Shown here piece after piece: positions 1-11,779 of a DNA stretch of 64,000 bases. How positions within the stretch are numbered: position 1 is the first letter of the stretch; each line of letters begins with the position of its first letter. The notes under the pieces were generated by a model. The model made no database searches, was not told where the DNA came from, and worked only from the letters and a program-made list of their open reading frames with translations. This DNA is from an uncultured Acetatifactor sp. GTDB taxonomy: Bacteria; Bacillota; Clostridia; Lachnospirales; Lachnospiraceae. The position numbers and the translations under genes were made by a program. The stretch spans positions 89,160 to 153,159 of the forward strand of contig CANRLX010000002.1 in the NCBI GenBank assembly GCA_947631615.1. The letters run 5' to 3'.

Positions 1-1
1 A

Positions 2-688
2 TTTGTGGATATGGAGCTCTGTCAGCTGGATCAATTTTATATCTACAATCTCAACCACTACAACAAGATCATCAATCAGCGCAACGCGCTTTTGAAGGAT
101 CTCTATATGAATCCTGATCTCAGGGAAACCTTGAATATCTGGGATATGCAGCTGGTTTCCTACGGGAGTAAGCTCATAGAGCGCAGGAAGCTTTTTGTAG
201 AGCAGCTGAATGAGATCCTGTTTGATATCCACAAAAAGCTTTCCGGAGGCAAGGAGGAGCTTCACATCGTGTATGAGCCCAATGTGGAGCTGGAAAATTT
301 TGAAGAGAAGATGAAGTGCAGCCAGGAGAGGGATATTCGGGCAAAGATGACTACAGTCGGGCCCCACAGGGATGATTTTTCTTTTTTGGCAGGCGGCGTG
401 GATATCCGGAAATTCGGTTCCCAGGGACAGCAGAGGACAGCGGCTCTGTCCTTAAAGCTTTCGGAGATAGAGCTGGTAAAGAAAATTGCCAGGGACACCC
501 CTATTCTTCTGTTGGACGACGTCTTGTCGGAGTTGGACAGCAGCCGGCAGAATTATCTGTTGAACAGCATCGGGGACATTCAGACCATCATCACCTGCAC
601 CGGTCTGGAGGAGTTTGTAAACAATCGATTTGAGGTAAACAGGGTATTTCGGGTGGAAAACGGAACCGTTACCTGTATGAATAAATAA
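2..688 (+). CDS. recF: DNA replication/repair protein RecF, 3' part
   Basis: C-terminal part of RecF, the SMC-like ATPase that loads RecA at single-strand gaps. The reading frame is open to the window edge, so the N-terminal Walker A lies outside. Seen here are the family phrase RNALLKDL, the ABC-type signature region GSQGQQRTAALSLKLSE, and Walker B with D-loop LLLDDVLSELDSSRQ near the C-terminus. It is followed after 36 bp by gyrB, the usual order next to the replication origin in Firmicutes. About 228 residues are visible out of a usual 360-370. Confidence 0.96.
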   Translation, partial: FVDMELCQLDQFYIYNLNHYNKIINQRNALLKDLYMNPDLRETLNIWDMQLVSYGSKLIERRKLFVEQLNEILFDIHKKLSGGKEELHIVYEPNVELENFEEKMKCSQERDIRAKMTTVGPHRDDFSFLAGGVDIRKFGSQGQQRTAALSLKLSEIELVKKIARDTPILLLDDVLSELDSSRQNYLLNSIGDIQTIITCTGLEEFVNNRFEVNRVFRVENGTVTCMNK

Positions 689-700
689 AAAAGGTTTTGA

Positions 701-2818
<2,118 letters not shown>

Positions 2819-2848
2819 CGCTAGCCTTCAGGCAGAATGTGAGGATGT

Positions 2849-5422
2849 ATGAACGACGATATTTTTGATAAGATTCAGGAAGTAGATTTGAAGGAACGGA
2901 TGGAAACCTTCTACATAGACTACGCCATGAGTGTTATTGCGTCCCGTGCCCTTCCGGATGTGAGAGACGGATTGAAACCGGTGCAGAGAAGAGTCCTTTA
3001 TTCCATGATCGAATTGAACAATGGGCCGGATAAGCCTCACCGAAAGAGCGCGCGTATTGTCGGCGATACCATGGGTAAATACCATCCTCACGGTGACAGC
3101 TCCATCTACGGGGCCCTGGTCAATATGGCGCAGGAGTGGAATACCAGATATCCCCTGGTGGACGGACACGGAAATTTCGGTTCCATGGACGGAGACGGGG
3201 CGGCGGCAATGCGTTATACCGAGGCCAGGCTCTCCAAAATTTCCATGGAGCTTCTGGCGGATATCAACAAAGATACGGTAGATTTTGTGCCAAACTTTGA
3301 TGATACGGAGAAGGAGCCTTCCGTGCTCCCCAGCCGTTACCCGAACCTTCTGGTAAACGGCACCACCGGTATCGCAGTGGGAATGGCCACCAATATTCCC
3401 CCTCACAACCTTCGCGAGGTGGTGAAGGCGGTGGTAAAGATCATCGACAACAAGGTGGAGGAAAACCGTGATACCACCATTGAGGAGATCATGGAAATCA
3501 TAAAGGCTCCCGATTTTCCGACCGGAGGTCTGATCCTCGGAACCAGAGGATGCGAGGAGGCATACCGCACCGGAAGGGGAAAGATCCGTGTGCGCGCGGT
3601 GACGGACATCGAGACGCTCCCCAACGGAAAGAGCCAGATCGTTGCCACAGAGCTTCCCTATATGGTGAACAAGGCAAATCTGATCATCAAGATCGCGGAA
3701 CTGGTAAAGCTCAAGAGAATCGACGGCATCACGGATATCAGGGACGAGTCCAACAGAGAGGGCGTCCGCGTGGTGATTGAGCTTCGGAAAGACGCCAATG
3801 CCAATGTGATACTCAATCAGCTTTTTAAGCACACGCAGCTTCAGGATACCTTTGGTGTGATCATGCTGGCTCTGGTGAACAACGAGCCCAGGGTGATGAG
3901 CCTTCTGGATATGCTGACATATTATCTGAGGCATCAGGAGGATGTGGTCACCAGAAGAACCCGCTATGACTTAAATAAGGCCGAGGAGAGGGACCATATC
4001 CTGCAGGGACTCTTAAAGGCGCTTGATTTTATCGATGAAGTGATCTCTATCATCCGAAGCAGCAAGGACACGCAGACCGCCAAGGAACGCCTGATAGAGC
4101 GTTTTGAACTGGACGACGTACAGGCGCAGGCGATCGTGGATATGCGTCTGCGCGCTCTGACCGGCCTGGAGAGAGAGAAGCTTGAGAACGAGCACAATGA
4201 GCTGACTGTCCGCATCGCGGAGTTAAAGGAAATCCTCGCGGATGAGAAAAAGCTTCTGGGTGTGATCAAGGAAGAAATCACTGTGATCGCCGACAAATAC
4301 GGAGACGACAGAAGAAGTAAGATCGGATATGACGTTTTTGATATGACGGTGGAGGATCTGATCCCCAGGGACAATACGATCATCACCATGACCCATCTCG
4401 GCTATATCAAGCGCATGACGGTGGACAATTTTAAGGCGCAGAACCGAGGCGGCAAGGGCATCAAGGGGATGCAGACGATCGAGGACGATTACCTGGAAGA
4501 TTTGTTGATGACCACCACCCATCATTATTTGAATTTCTTTACCAATATGGGAAGGGTCTACCGCCTGAAGGCCTATGAGATTCCGGAGGCGGGGCGGACG
4601 GCGAGAGGAACCGCCATAGTAAATATGCTGCAGCTTTCTCCCGGAGAGAAGATCACCGCTATGATCCCCATAAGGGAGTACGACGACAGCAGAAATCTCT
4701 TTATGGTGACCAAGAGCGGTATCGTAAAGAAAACGCCCCTGATCGAATTTGCGAACATCCGTAAAAACGGTCTTATGGCCATCAATTTAAAGGACGACGA
4801 CGAATTGATCGAGGTAAAAACCACCAGTCTGGACAGCGAGATCTTCCTGGTGACAAAGCAGGGAATGTGCATCCGTTTCCTGGAGACGGATGTGCGCGCC
4901 ACGGGAAGAGCCTCCATGGGCGTTATCGGCATGAATCTGTCGCCCGGGGATGAAGTCGTGGGAATGCAGCTTCAGGCCCAGGGAGATTACCTTCTCATCG
5001 CGTCGGAGAACGGGCTGGGCAAGCGCACGGTCATGGATGAATTTACGGTTCAGAAGCGCGGCGGCAAGGGAGTTAAATGCTATAAGATCACAGAAAAGAC
5101 CGGAGACGTGGTAGGCGTCAAGGCGGTTAAGGATGAGCATGAGATTATGCTTATCACGACAGAGGGAATCGTGATCCAGCTGCGCGCGGAGGATATCTCG
5201 ATCCTGAAGCGCATCACCTCCGGCGTTAAGCTGATCAATCTGGAGAAAAACGTCAAGGTGGCGCAGATCGCCAAGGTGAGAGAAAAAATTTCAAACGGGA
5301 ATCAGGAGTTTGACAACCTGGAGGATGCTATGGAGGATATTCCGGAGGAAGAGAAATTTCCCGGTGACTTTATAGATGACGGAAAAGAGGTGAATCTTCC
5401 TAAAGAAGAAGAGGAAGAATAA
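2849..5422 (+). CDS. gyrA: DNA gyrase subunit A
   Basis: DNA breakage-reunion subunit of gyrase. The active-site tyrosine is Y123 in [11 protein letters not shown]. The quinolone-resistance-determining loop reads [12 protein letters not shown], with serine at 84-85 and glycine at 88, where E. coli has D87. The C-terminal beta-pinwheel carries the GyrA box as QNRGGKG and a second related QKRGGKG, which marks gyrase rather than topoisomerase IV. The tail is strongly acidic. Length 857 residues is normal. It starts 30 bp after gyrB and ends 6 bp before the antiporter gene, so gyrB, gyrA and the antiporter may share a transcript. Confidence 0.98.
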   Translation: MNDDIFDKIQEVDLKERMETFYIDYAMSVIASRALPDVRDGLKPVQRRVLYSMIELNNGPDKPHRKSARIVGDTMGKYHPHGDSSIYGALVNMAQEWNTRYPLVDGHGNFGSMDGDGAAAMRYTEARLSKISMELLADINKDTVDFVPNFDDTEKEPSVLPSRYPNLLVNGTTGIAVGMATNIPPHNLREVVKAVVKIIDNKVEENRDTTIEEIMEIIKAPDFPTGGLILGTRGCEEAYRTGRGKIRVRAVTDIETLPNGKSQIVATELPYMVNKANLIIKIAELVKLKRIDGITDIRDESNREGVRVVIELRKDANANVILNQLFKHTQLQDTFGVIMLALVNNEPRVMSLLDMLTYYLRHQEDVVTRRTRYDLNKAEERDHILQGLLKALDFIDEVISIIRSSKDTQTAKERLIERFELDDVQAQAIVDMRLRALTGLEREKLENEHNELTVRIAELKEILADEKKLLGVIKEEITVIADKYGDDRRSKIGYDVFDMTVEDLIPRDNTIITMTHLGYIKRMTVDNFKAQNRGGKGIKGMQTIEDDYLEDLLMTTTHHYLNFFTNMGRVYRLKAYEIPEAGRTARGTAIVNMLQLSPGEKITAMIPIREYDDSRNLFMVTKSGIVKKTPLIEFANIRKNGLMAINLKDDDELIEVKTTSLDSEIFLVTKQGMCIRFLETDVRATGRASMGVIGMNLSPGDEVVGMQLQAQGDYLLIASENGLGKRTVMDEFTVQKRGGKGVKCYKITEKTGDVVGVKAVKDEHEIMLITTEGIVIQLRAEDISILKRITSGVKLINLEKNVKVAQIAKVREKISNGNQEFDNLEDAMEDIPEEEKFPGDFIDDGKEVNLPKEEEEE

Positions 5423-5428
5423 CTGGTC

Positions 5429-6601
5429 ATGGAATCGTATCGCATATTTTTGGATCTTGCTATTATTATGGTATTTTCCAAGTTTTTTGGCTTACTTGCC
5501 AGAAAGCTGAAGGCGCCCCAGGTAGTGGGCGAGATTATTGCCGGTCTTTTGATCGGACCGAGTATTCTGGGATTGGTGCAGCAGACAGATTTTCTGACAC
5601 AGATGGCGGAAATCGGAGTGATCCTTTTGATGTTTTCCGCCGGTCTGGAAACCAATCTGAGAGATCTGATGAGAACCGGATTAAAAGCGTTTCTGATCGC
5701 CTGCGCGGGGGTATTCGTACCTCTGGCAGGAGGAACTCTGCTCTACATGGCATTTTACGGTGCCGCGCCGTTTGGTTCCGAAAAATTTTATCAGGCGGTC
5801 TTTATCGGCGTGATCATGACGGCTACCAGCGTGAGCATTACCGTCCAATCCCTGAAGGAAATGGGCAAATTAAAGGGAGACGTGGGCACCACGATCTTAA
5901 GCGCCGCCATCATAGACGATGTGATAGGCATTGTGGTTCTGACATTTGTGGTGGGCTTCAAGGATCCAAACTCCAATCCGGGGAAGGTAGTGATCAGCAC
6001 CATATTATTTTTCCTGATGGCCGTGGCCGTAGGATTTATCCTGTACAAAATCTTTAAGCTGGTGGATTTTCGTTATCCCCATACCCACAGGATTCCCATT
6101 TTGGGCCTTGCGGTCTGCTTCCTGTTCGCCTATGTGGCGGAAGTGTACTTTGGGATCGCGGATATCACCGGAGCTTACGTGGCGGGTATCATCCTGTGTT
6201 CGCTGAAAGATTCCGCCTATATTGAGAAACAGGTGGACACCAATTCCTATATGCTGTTTGGTCCGGTATTTTTTGCGAGTATCGGTTTAAAGACCAGCAT
6301 CGACAACGTGACGGGTTCTTTTATTCTGTTTGCGGTCTGCTTTGTATTGGTGGCCCTGATCTGCAAGATCATCGGCTGCGGACTGATGGGAAGACTGTGC
6401 GGTTTCAAGAGAAGTGACGCGCTGAAGATCGGCGTTGGCATGATGACCAGAGGCGAGGTGGCTCTGATCGTGTCCCAGAAGGGGTTGTCGGTCGGGATGC
6501 TGGATTCCGTTTATTTCACGGCGGTAATTTTGTTGATCATCGTGTCCAGCGTGTGTACGCCCATTTTGTTAAAGCTTTTGTATGCGAGAGACGGAGAATG
6601 A
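5429..6601 (+). CDS. CPA2-family cation/proton antiporter
   Basis: Integral membrane monovalent cation/proton antiporter of the CPA2 (Kef/NapA/GerN-like) family. The 390 residues are almost wholly hydrophobic and would make about 11-13 membrane helices. The N-terminal family signature reads APQVVGEIIAGLLIGPSILG, the unwound-helix motif is TATSVS near 131-136, and the ion-binding Asp pair is D163-D164 in AAIIDDVIG. No C-terminal TrkA-N domain follows, so it resembles the short GerN/NapA type rather than full KefB/C. Which cation is carried cannot be told. It starts only 6 bp after gyrA. Confidence 0.9.
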   Translation: MESYRIFLDLAIIMVFSKFFGLLARKLKAPQVVGEIIAGLLIGPSILGLVQQTDFLTQMAEIGVILLMFSAGLETNLRDLMRTGLKAFLIACAGVFVPLAGGTLLYMAFYGAAPFGSEKFYQAVFIGVIMTATSVSITVQSLKEMGKLKGDVGTTILSAAIIDDVIGIVVLTFVVGFKDPNSNPGKVVISTILFFLMAVAVGFILYKIFKLVDFRYPHTHRIPILGLAVCFLFAYVAEVYFGIADITGAYVAGIILCSLKDSAYIEKQVDTNSYMLFGPVFFASIGLKTSIDNVTGSFILFAVCFVLVALICKIIGCGLMGRLCGFKRSDALKIGVGMMTRGEVALIVSQKGLSVGMLDSVYFTAVILLIIVSSVCTPILLKLLYARDGE

Positions 6602-6641
6602 AAGAAATGGAAAGCTGGACGATGATGTGCGGAACATTCCA

Positions 6642-6687
6642 TTGTTTATTAAATTGTTTATAGTCTTCCTCTACACTGTTTTATAGG
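6642..6687 (+). promoter_or_regulatory. Candidate activator-dependent promoter with 12-bp-period direct repeats
   Basis: In the 145-bp gap before the first CIS gene, TTGTTTA occurs at 6642-6648 and again at 6654-6660, a period of 12 bp. A weak -10-like TATAGG lies 21 bp further on (6682-6687) and no good -35 is seen. The same layout occurs before the sheath gene. Binding by the BTAD-type regulator of this cluster is inferred, not shown. Confidence 0.4.
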
Positions 6688-6746
6688 TACTGTTTTTTTG
6701 TTCGGAAAAGGCCGGACAGCTGCCTGGATCCGATAAGGGAGAAGGA

Positions 6747-8873
6747 ATGAATACCTATGAGCAGAGGGAGTATATAGAGAATATGTTTCGACTGCTGGAT
6801 TTGTTGTTGTATACAATATTCCGGCAGAAAAGAGAGAAGGATTGCGAGAATCTGGCGATGCGGGGACTGGTGATCACCGGGGAGGAGATTGACCAGGCAT
6901 TTCGGTTACCCTGTCGCACAGAGGTATTTTCTGACAGTGTGATGGATGAGATCCGGCGGACGGTGTCTCAAATTCAGAAGATACAGGATGCGGGATCCTT
7001 CTTGCCTTTTTATGGGGTTTGTGAGAAATTCCGGCTGAATCCTCTGGAAAGGCTTGCCCTTCTGATCGGTATGGCGCCTCTTTACCATCGCAAGTATGAG
7101 CGGATTTATGGTTTTCTGCAGGATCGGGTAGATCAGCTCTCCCCCACGAGAGGGTTGTGTGTGACGCTGGCCGAATGTTTAGGTGAGATCCCCATAGAGG
7201 ATATGTCCGATTTTCTCTCCGGATCGGGAAATGTGGAGTGTCTGCTTTGGGAGAGAGAGGGGATTGGCCTGGCCGGAACCTACAGGCTGCGCCCGAGGCT
7301 CCAGAGCTATCTTCTGGGTCAGATGGATCTTGAGGAGCCGATACAGGAGAGGGCGGAATATTTTTCCTGGATAGAAAAACTTGCGCCTATGGTCATACGC
7401 AAGGAGAAGCTTGCAAAGCTGTGCGGCCTTTACGACAAGATGCAGGAGGCGGTGCAGGAGCAGTCCGGTATGATTATGATTTACGGAAAGGAAGGAATCG
7501 GCAGACATTTCCTGTTAAAGCATCTGGCCCGGGAAAAAAAGCTGCGTCTTATTTTTGTCGATCTGTCGAACCTTCTCGCTTCAAAGTGGGAGGATGTGCG
7601 GGACATCCTGGAGGCCGTATTTGTGGAATCTATTTTGGGATCGGCCTGTCTGTGTCTGTCCGGCTGTGATCTGGAGGAGACAGGGGAAGAGGAATCCGGT
7701 GCAAGAGGAGACTGCCGGAGAGAGATTTTCCGGTATCTGGAGGAGCGCGTGGACTTTTTTTTCCTGCTGGCGGAAAGGAAGGAAGAACAGCTTTCGGATT
7801 TCCGTGGAGTGAAGGTATGTGTGGAGCTTCCGTCGCTGTCCGCGGTAGAAAAGGTGAAGCTGTGGGAAAATTTTGGAAACGGATATTCTCTCGGGGCGGA
7901 TGTGGACTTAAAGCTGAGTGGCAATAAATATGTGATGACGCCCAGGGGGATCCAGGAGGCGCTTTCTGCGGCCGCGGTCTTGGCCGGAGGAGAGGGACGC
8001 GGTATTATTTCTCAGGAGGATATCCGTCGGGCGGTGAAGCAGAATCAGGCGAATCAACTGGGAGCATACGCCACAAAGATCAACGGGCCTTTCATTTGGG
8101 AGGATCTGATCCTGGGCGATGAGCAGAAGCGGCAGATGAGGATGGTCTGTGATCAGATGAAATACAGGGATGTGGTCGGAGAGGAGTGGGGCTTTCACCG
8201 CAAAACGCCTTACGGAAGAGGACTCTCGGTGCTCTTTTACGGACCTCCCGGAACCGGCAAGACGATGGCGGCTCAAGTGATGGCTAACGAGCTGGGTCTG
8301 GATCTCTATCGAATCGATATTTCACAGATGGTGAGTAAATACATCGGGGAAACCCAGAAAAACATCAGCCGTCTGTTTCACAAGGCCAAGGATATCAACG
8401 CGCTGCTTTTTTTTGACGAGGCGGATTCCCTTTTTGCCAAGCGCTCGGAGGCGAAAGATTCCCATGACCGCAACGCCAACGCGGAGACCGCCCATCTTTT
8501 GCAGAAGCTGGAGGACTATGAGGGTATCACGGTGCTTGCCACCAATTATCTCAACAATATAGACGATGCGTTTAAACGACGGATGAAATTTATCATTCAT
8601 ATCGCTTTTCCGGAACCCGAGGTAAGGCTGCGGCTGTGGAACAGTATTCTGCCAAAGCAGGCGCGCTGTGAGGAGGAGCTGGATCTGGAATTTTTTGCGG
8701 AGCACTTTGAGCTGTCCGGAAGCAGTATCAAGGAAATCATGATAAATGCGGCTTATCTCGCGGCTTCTGAACACAGGGGACTGGCCAACAGGGATCTGGT
8801 GGAGGCGGTGAAATTGAATTACGCCAAGTACGGCAAGGTGTTGACGAAAAACGATTTCGGGTATCTCGGATAA
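6747..8873 (+). CDS. AAA+ ATPase of the contractile injection system (Afp15/Pvc15-like)
   Basis: ATPase of the kind found in extracellular CIS clusters, where it is thought to act in particle assembly or cargo loading. The 708 residues hold a helical N-terminal region, a degenerate first P-loop at 247-254 (GKEGIGRH, lacking the Lys-Thr pair) and a complete second AAA+ module with Walker A GPPGTGKT at 499-506, Walker B LLFFDEAD at 553-560 and an arginine-rich second region of homology (TNYLNNIDDAFKRRMKF). The start follows GGGAGAAGGA. It is the first gene of the cluster and a paralogue of the ATPase at 13867. The payload candidate follows after 19 bp. Confidence 0.85.
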   Translation: MNTYEQREYIENMFRLLDLLLYTIFRQKREKDCENLAMRGLVITGEEIDQAFRLPCRTEVFSDSVMDEIRRTVSQIQKIQDAGSFLPFYGVCEKFRLNPLERLALLIGMAPLYHRKYERIYGFLQDRVDQLSPTRGLCVTLAECLGEIPIEDMSDFLSGSGNVECLLWEREGIGLAGTYRLRPRLQSYLLGQMDLEEPIQERAEYFSWIEKLAPMVIRKEKLAKLCGLYDKMQEAVQEQSGMIMIYGKEGIGRHFLLKHLAREKKLRLIFVDLSNLLASKWEDVRDILEAVFVESILGSACLCLSGCDLEETGEEESGARGDCRREIFRYLEERVDFFFLLAERKEEQLSDFRGVKVCVELPSLSAVEKVKLWENFGNGYSLGADVDLKLSGNKYVMTPRGIQEALSAAAVLAGGEGRGIISQEDIRRAVKQNQANQLGAYATKINGPFIWEDLILGDEQKRQMRMVCDQMKYRDVVGEEWGFHRKTPYGRGLSVLFYGPPGTGKTMAAQVMANELGLDLYRIDISQMVSKYIGETQKNISRLFHKAKDINALLFFDEADSLFAKRSEAKDSHDRNANAETAHLLQKLEDYEGITVLATNYLNNIDDAFKRRMKFIIHIAFPEPEVRLRLWNSILPKQARCEEELDLEFFAEHFELSGSSIKEIMINAAYLAASEHRGLANRDLVEAVKLNYAKYGKVLTKNDFGYLG

Positions 8874-8892
8874 CATATGAGTGAGGTGCATT

Positions 8893-11013
8893 ATGGCATA
8901 TATGCAGAGATCGAAAGGACGGATCGGAGAATATGCGGATCGGAGATCTTTTCAAAAAGCGGAGCGTCCAGCGGGTGACAGTCCTAAGAAAGCACCCGTG
9001 AGCAACTCCATTCTGCAGGCGAAGCTTCAGGATGCGGAGGCTCGGCGCTCCATAAGCGGCGTTTTGGAAAATGAATCCGGTACGGGAAGAGAGGGAGGCG
9101 TCCTGGATGCCGGATCGGAAGCGGCTCGGTTCATGGGTGCATCGTCGGCCCGTGGTCTGGATCCGGAAATGAACGCCAAAATAGGCGGAAAGCTGGGAGC
9201 CGACTTTTCCGGCGTGAGAATCCATACGGACGAGGCGGCTCAGAGAGCGGCGGACAGTATGAACGCAAGGGCATTTACCAGCGGAAAGGACATCTATTTC
9301 AACGAGGGGGAATATAATCCCGCAAGTCCTTCGGGGCAGAGACTTTTGGTCCATGAACTGACACATACCATCCAGCAGGGGTATGTAGATCAAACGACAG
9401 GTTCCGGAGAGAATGTGAAGAAAGACATACCCAAAGAGGAGGATGACACGATGGCATACGCGCAGACGACCCGAAGAGGACAGACTCAGAGAGCTCGATT
9501 GAACGGCAGTACGCGGTCTGCGTCCGGCGGAGCATCGTCCGTGATGAGCAATTCCGTGATGCAGATGAAGCTGAAGATAGGGGGAAGCAGAACTCCCGCC
9601 GAGGCGGAAGCGGACCGCGTAGCGTCCAGGGTGATGAGCGGAGACAGTGCAAACGGCAGTATACCCGTGACTCAGAGCGCATCCGCAGAAGCGGCTTCCC
9701 AGGGAACGGTCCAGAGAGATTTCCTTGGCTTTAAGAAGCGCTATCGGAAAGCGGTGGATGAGCTGAACGACGATTTCGAGGGATATAAAAAGCAGAGCAG
9801 GTGGGAGCGGTTTAAGTGGACCATGGCAAACCCCATCGCCAGAATGACCGCCCGCTCCAAGAAGAACCAGGAGAACACGAAGAATCGTCTGGCCCGGGAG
9901 GTGGCTATCGAAAAGATGGCTATGGAGGCTCAGTCCGGCCAGGCGGACGCCAGGACGAGTATAGACCAGTTAAACGATGACGACCGCCAGAGCGTTTTCG
10001 TCAATCGTGGCGGCGGCCAGAGCACTGCCAACACCCCTGAAGAGGATACGCAGGACGACAGCGTCTCGGAGCTGGAGGAAAATCTGAACAATGCAAATCA
10101 GATGGAGCTGGCGGGAGACAAGACCTCCGCCAAGATCCAGAGGGCCAACGCGGTGGCGAGCGGTATCGGCATTGGTACCAGCGCTGTCAAAATAGTAAAA
10201 GGTGGACTTCAGTTGGCAAATATGGGTGCGGCGAATGCTCTCAGTACAACCATTCCCTTCATGAATCTGGCGACCTCTGCCATAAAGGGCGGCGCGTCCA
10301 TAGGGGAGATAAGTCGGGCTGGAAAGGTCCGCAGCCGAACCACCGAAGGTGAGAATAAATACAGGGATGACGAAACAAAAAGAGGAAAATCCATGTTCAG
10401 CCTGTTCCATAAGGGCCACAATCAGGCCGTGAACGACCAGATTGCGGCGGGATTTGACCTGACCCGCACCAGCCTGGATGCGGCGAGTACTATCGCTTCT
10501 CTATCCGGCGTAGGAACCGGCGCCGGCGTCGCTTTGGGCGCGGCAAGCAAAGCCGTGGATATCGGAAAGGGTCTCTTTATGAAAAGTCGTCACAAGAAAA
10601 TGGTAAAGAGTGAGGTGTGGAAGGATCTGGGGATCACCGACGAGCTTATCGAACAGACCCGAAAGCAGTATCAGGTCAACGGAAAAAAGCTGAGCAGGAA
10701 GGAAGCCGAGAAATTTCTGCTGATGAAGCTGTCAAATTCCAGATCCTATGAGGAAGCCTACCTGAAGAATATTCGGCAACAGAAGGAGGACGTCGGAACG
10801 GAAGGGATTGCCGAGTTAAAGACAGCTTTTGGAATAAGCGAAAACAGCGCCACCGATGAAGAGAAGAAAGCGGCGGATACTCTGATGAATCAGAGGATGG
10901 GCGTCAAAAAGGAAGATTCCGAAGATCTGGATGCCAGCATTGATAAAAGACACTGGAAGAAGGTCAAAAAGAAATGGAGCAACGGTGCCCGGGGCGAAGG
11001 CACTTTAGCGTAA
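8893..11013 (+). CDS. DUF4157-domain protein, CIS payload candidate
   Basis: 706 residues from the ATG preceded by GTGAGGTGC; a GTG 12 bp upstream is less likely. Residues about 85-165 form the DUF4157 domain, a mark of CIS-associated cargo: it reads from GADFSGVRIHTDEAAQ to the metalloprotease-like H154-E-L-T-H158 (HELTHTIQQG). A second, weaker region near 213-250 (SVMQMKLK, then EAEADRVASRVM) resembles another copy without HExxH. The C-terminal half has two Gly/Ala-rich hydrophobic helical stretches (GIGIGTSAVKIVKGG; GVGTGAGVALGAASKAV) that could insert into membranes. Whether the HELTH motif is for self-processing or for toxicity is unknown. It sits between an ATPase and a YbjN-like small protein. 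Confidence 0.8.
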   Translation: MAYMQRSKGRIGEYADRRSFQKAERPAGDSPKKAPVSNSILQAKLQDAEARRSISGVLENESGTGREGGVLDAGSEAARFMGASSARGLDPEMNAKIGGKLGADFSGVRIHTDEAAQRAADSMNARAFTSGKDIYFNEGEYNPASPSGQRLLVHELTHTIQQGYVDQTTGSGENVKKDIPKEEDDTMAYAQTTRRGQTQRARLNGSTRSASGGASSVMSNSVMQMKLKIGGSRTPAEAEADRVASRVMSGDSANGSIPVTQSASAEAASQGTVQRDFLGFKKRYRKAVDELNDDFEGYKKQSRWERFKWTMANPIARMTARSKKNQENTKNRLAREVAIEKMAMEAQSGQADARTSIDQLNDDDRQSVFVNRGGGQSTANTPEEDTQDDSVSELEENLNNANQMELAGDKTSAKIQRANAVASGIGIGTSAVKIVKGGLQLANMGAANALSTTIPFMNLATSAIKGGASIGEISRAGKVRSRTTEGENKYRDDETKRGKSMFSLFHKGHNQAVNDQIAAGFDLTRTSLDAASTIASLSGVGTGAGVALGAASKAVDIGKGLFMKSRHKKMVKSEVWKDLGITDELIEQTRKQYQVNGKKLSRKEAEKFLLMKLSNSRSYEEAYLKNIRQQKEDVGTEGIAELKTAFGISENSATDEEKKAADTLMNQRMGVKKEDSEDLDASIDKRHWKKVKKKWSNGARGEGTLA

Positions 11014-11073
11014 GTCAGTAAAAGCGCTTTTGCGGAACATTTGCGCAGATCATAAGAAAGGTATGGTAAGTCA

Positions 11074-11541
11074 ATGGACTGGAAGCAGAATTTTTTGAGA
11101 AAGCTGGAAAAAGAGCTGAAGAAGGATGTAGAAGAGAGCAGGATCCTGGAGGAAGAGGGAAACAATCCGGATACGCTTCGGATGCTTTTTTCCACAGGGG
11201 AGGGCGACGATGATCTGGCTGTGATGGATGTGGCGGTATATTCGTCGGAGCAGGGACTGCAGTTTTTGAACTTTTATACCGTGATGATACCGGAGGTGCC
11301 GGAGCAGTCGGTGCCCGGGCTTTTGGAGCACCTGAACCGGCTGAATCTGCCGGTTCCCCTGGGAGCCTTTGGGTATTTTGAGGAGGACCGCCAGGTATAC
11401 CACAAGTACAGCCTGATCGTGGAGGAGCCCGCGGATATGGATCGGTTTGTGGCGGGTGCAGTCTCGCTGATCGCTATTATCCTGAATTTCATAGAGCATT
11501 ATGAAGAAGGGATCGAAGAGGCAGCGGGTTTTGATTCCTGA
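11074..11541 (+). CDS. YbjN/type III chaperone-fold-like protein, possible payload chaperone
   Basis: 155 residues, acidic. The pattern of a helix, then beta strands with LLEHLNRLNLPVPLGAFGYFEEDRQVYHKYSLIVEE, then a long helix resembles YbjN-like proteins, which share the fold of type III secretion chaperones. It lies directly after the DUF4157 payload candidate and just before a strong terminator, so it ends the first transcription unit. A role as chaperone for the neighbour is inferred from fold and position only. The start is ATG after AAGAAAGG at a somewhat long distance. Confidence 0.55.
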   Translation: MDWKQNFLRKLEKELKKDVEESRILEEEGNNPDTLRMLFSTGEGDDDLAVMDVAVYSSEQGLQFLNFYTVMIPEVPEQSVPGLLEHLNRLNLPVPLGAFGYFEEDRQVYHKYSLIVEEPADMDRFVAGAVSLIAIILNFIEHYEEGIEEAAGFDS

Positions 11542-11556
11542 TTAAAAACTAGCCGG

Positions 11557-11590
11557 GGGCTGCCGCACTTTCAGTGCGGCAGCCCTTTTT
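11557..11590 (+). terminator. Rho-independent terminator
   Basis: A perfect 13-bp stem: GGGCTGCCGCACT at 11557-11569 pairs with AGTGCGGCAGCCC at 11573-11585 around a 3-nt loop, followed by TTTTT. It closes the ATPase-payload-chaperone unit and separates it from the regulator gene. Confidence 0.95.
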
Positions 11591-11612
11591 CGATGGGAAT
11601 TTTTAACAGGGG

Positions 11613-11642
11613 TTGCAATAGCTTCTTGGGGGGGTGTATAAT
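11613..11642 (+). promoter_or_regulatory. Sigma-A-type promoter of the regulator gene
   Basis: TTGCAA at 11613-11618 and a perfect TATAAT at 11637-11642 with an 18-bp spacer, about 137 bp before the regulator's start codon. The long leader that follows shows no clear structure. The TTGTTTA repeats seen before the two structural units are absent here, so the regulator is probably made from an ordinary housekeeping promoter. Confidence 0.75.
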
Positions 11643-11779
11643 GCAAGTAAATTTGATCGACAAAAATGGATAAAAATCGCAGACGTATATGCTTTCGGAA
11701 AGATACACACGTCCACAGATATGAGAGATATCAGCAATATATTGCATAACAAATCGGCTTTGGTTAGGAGTAAACGGGG

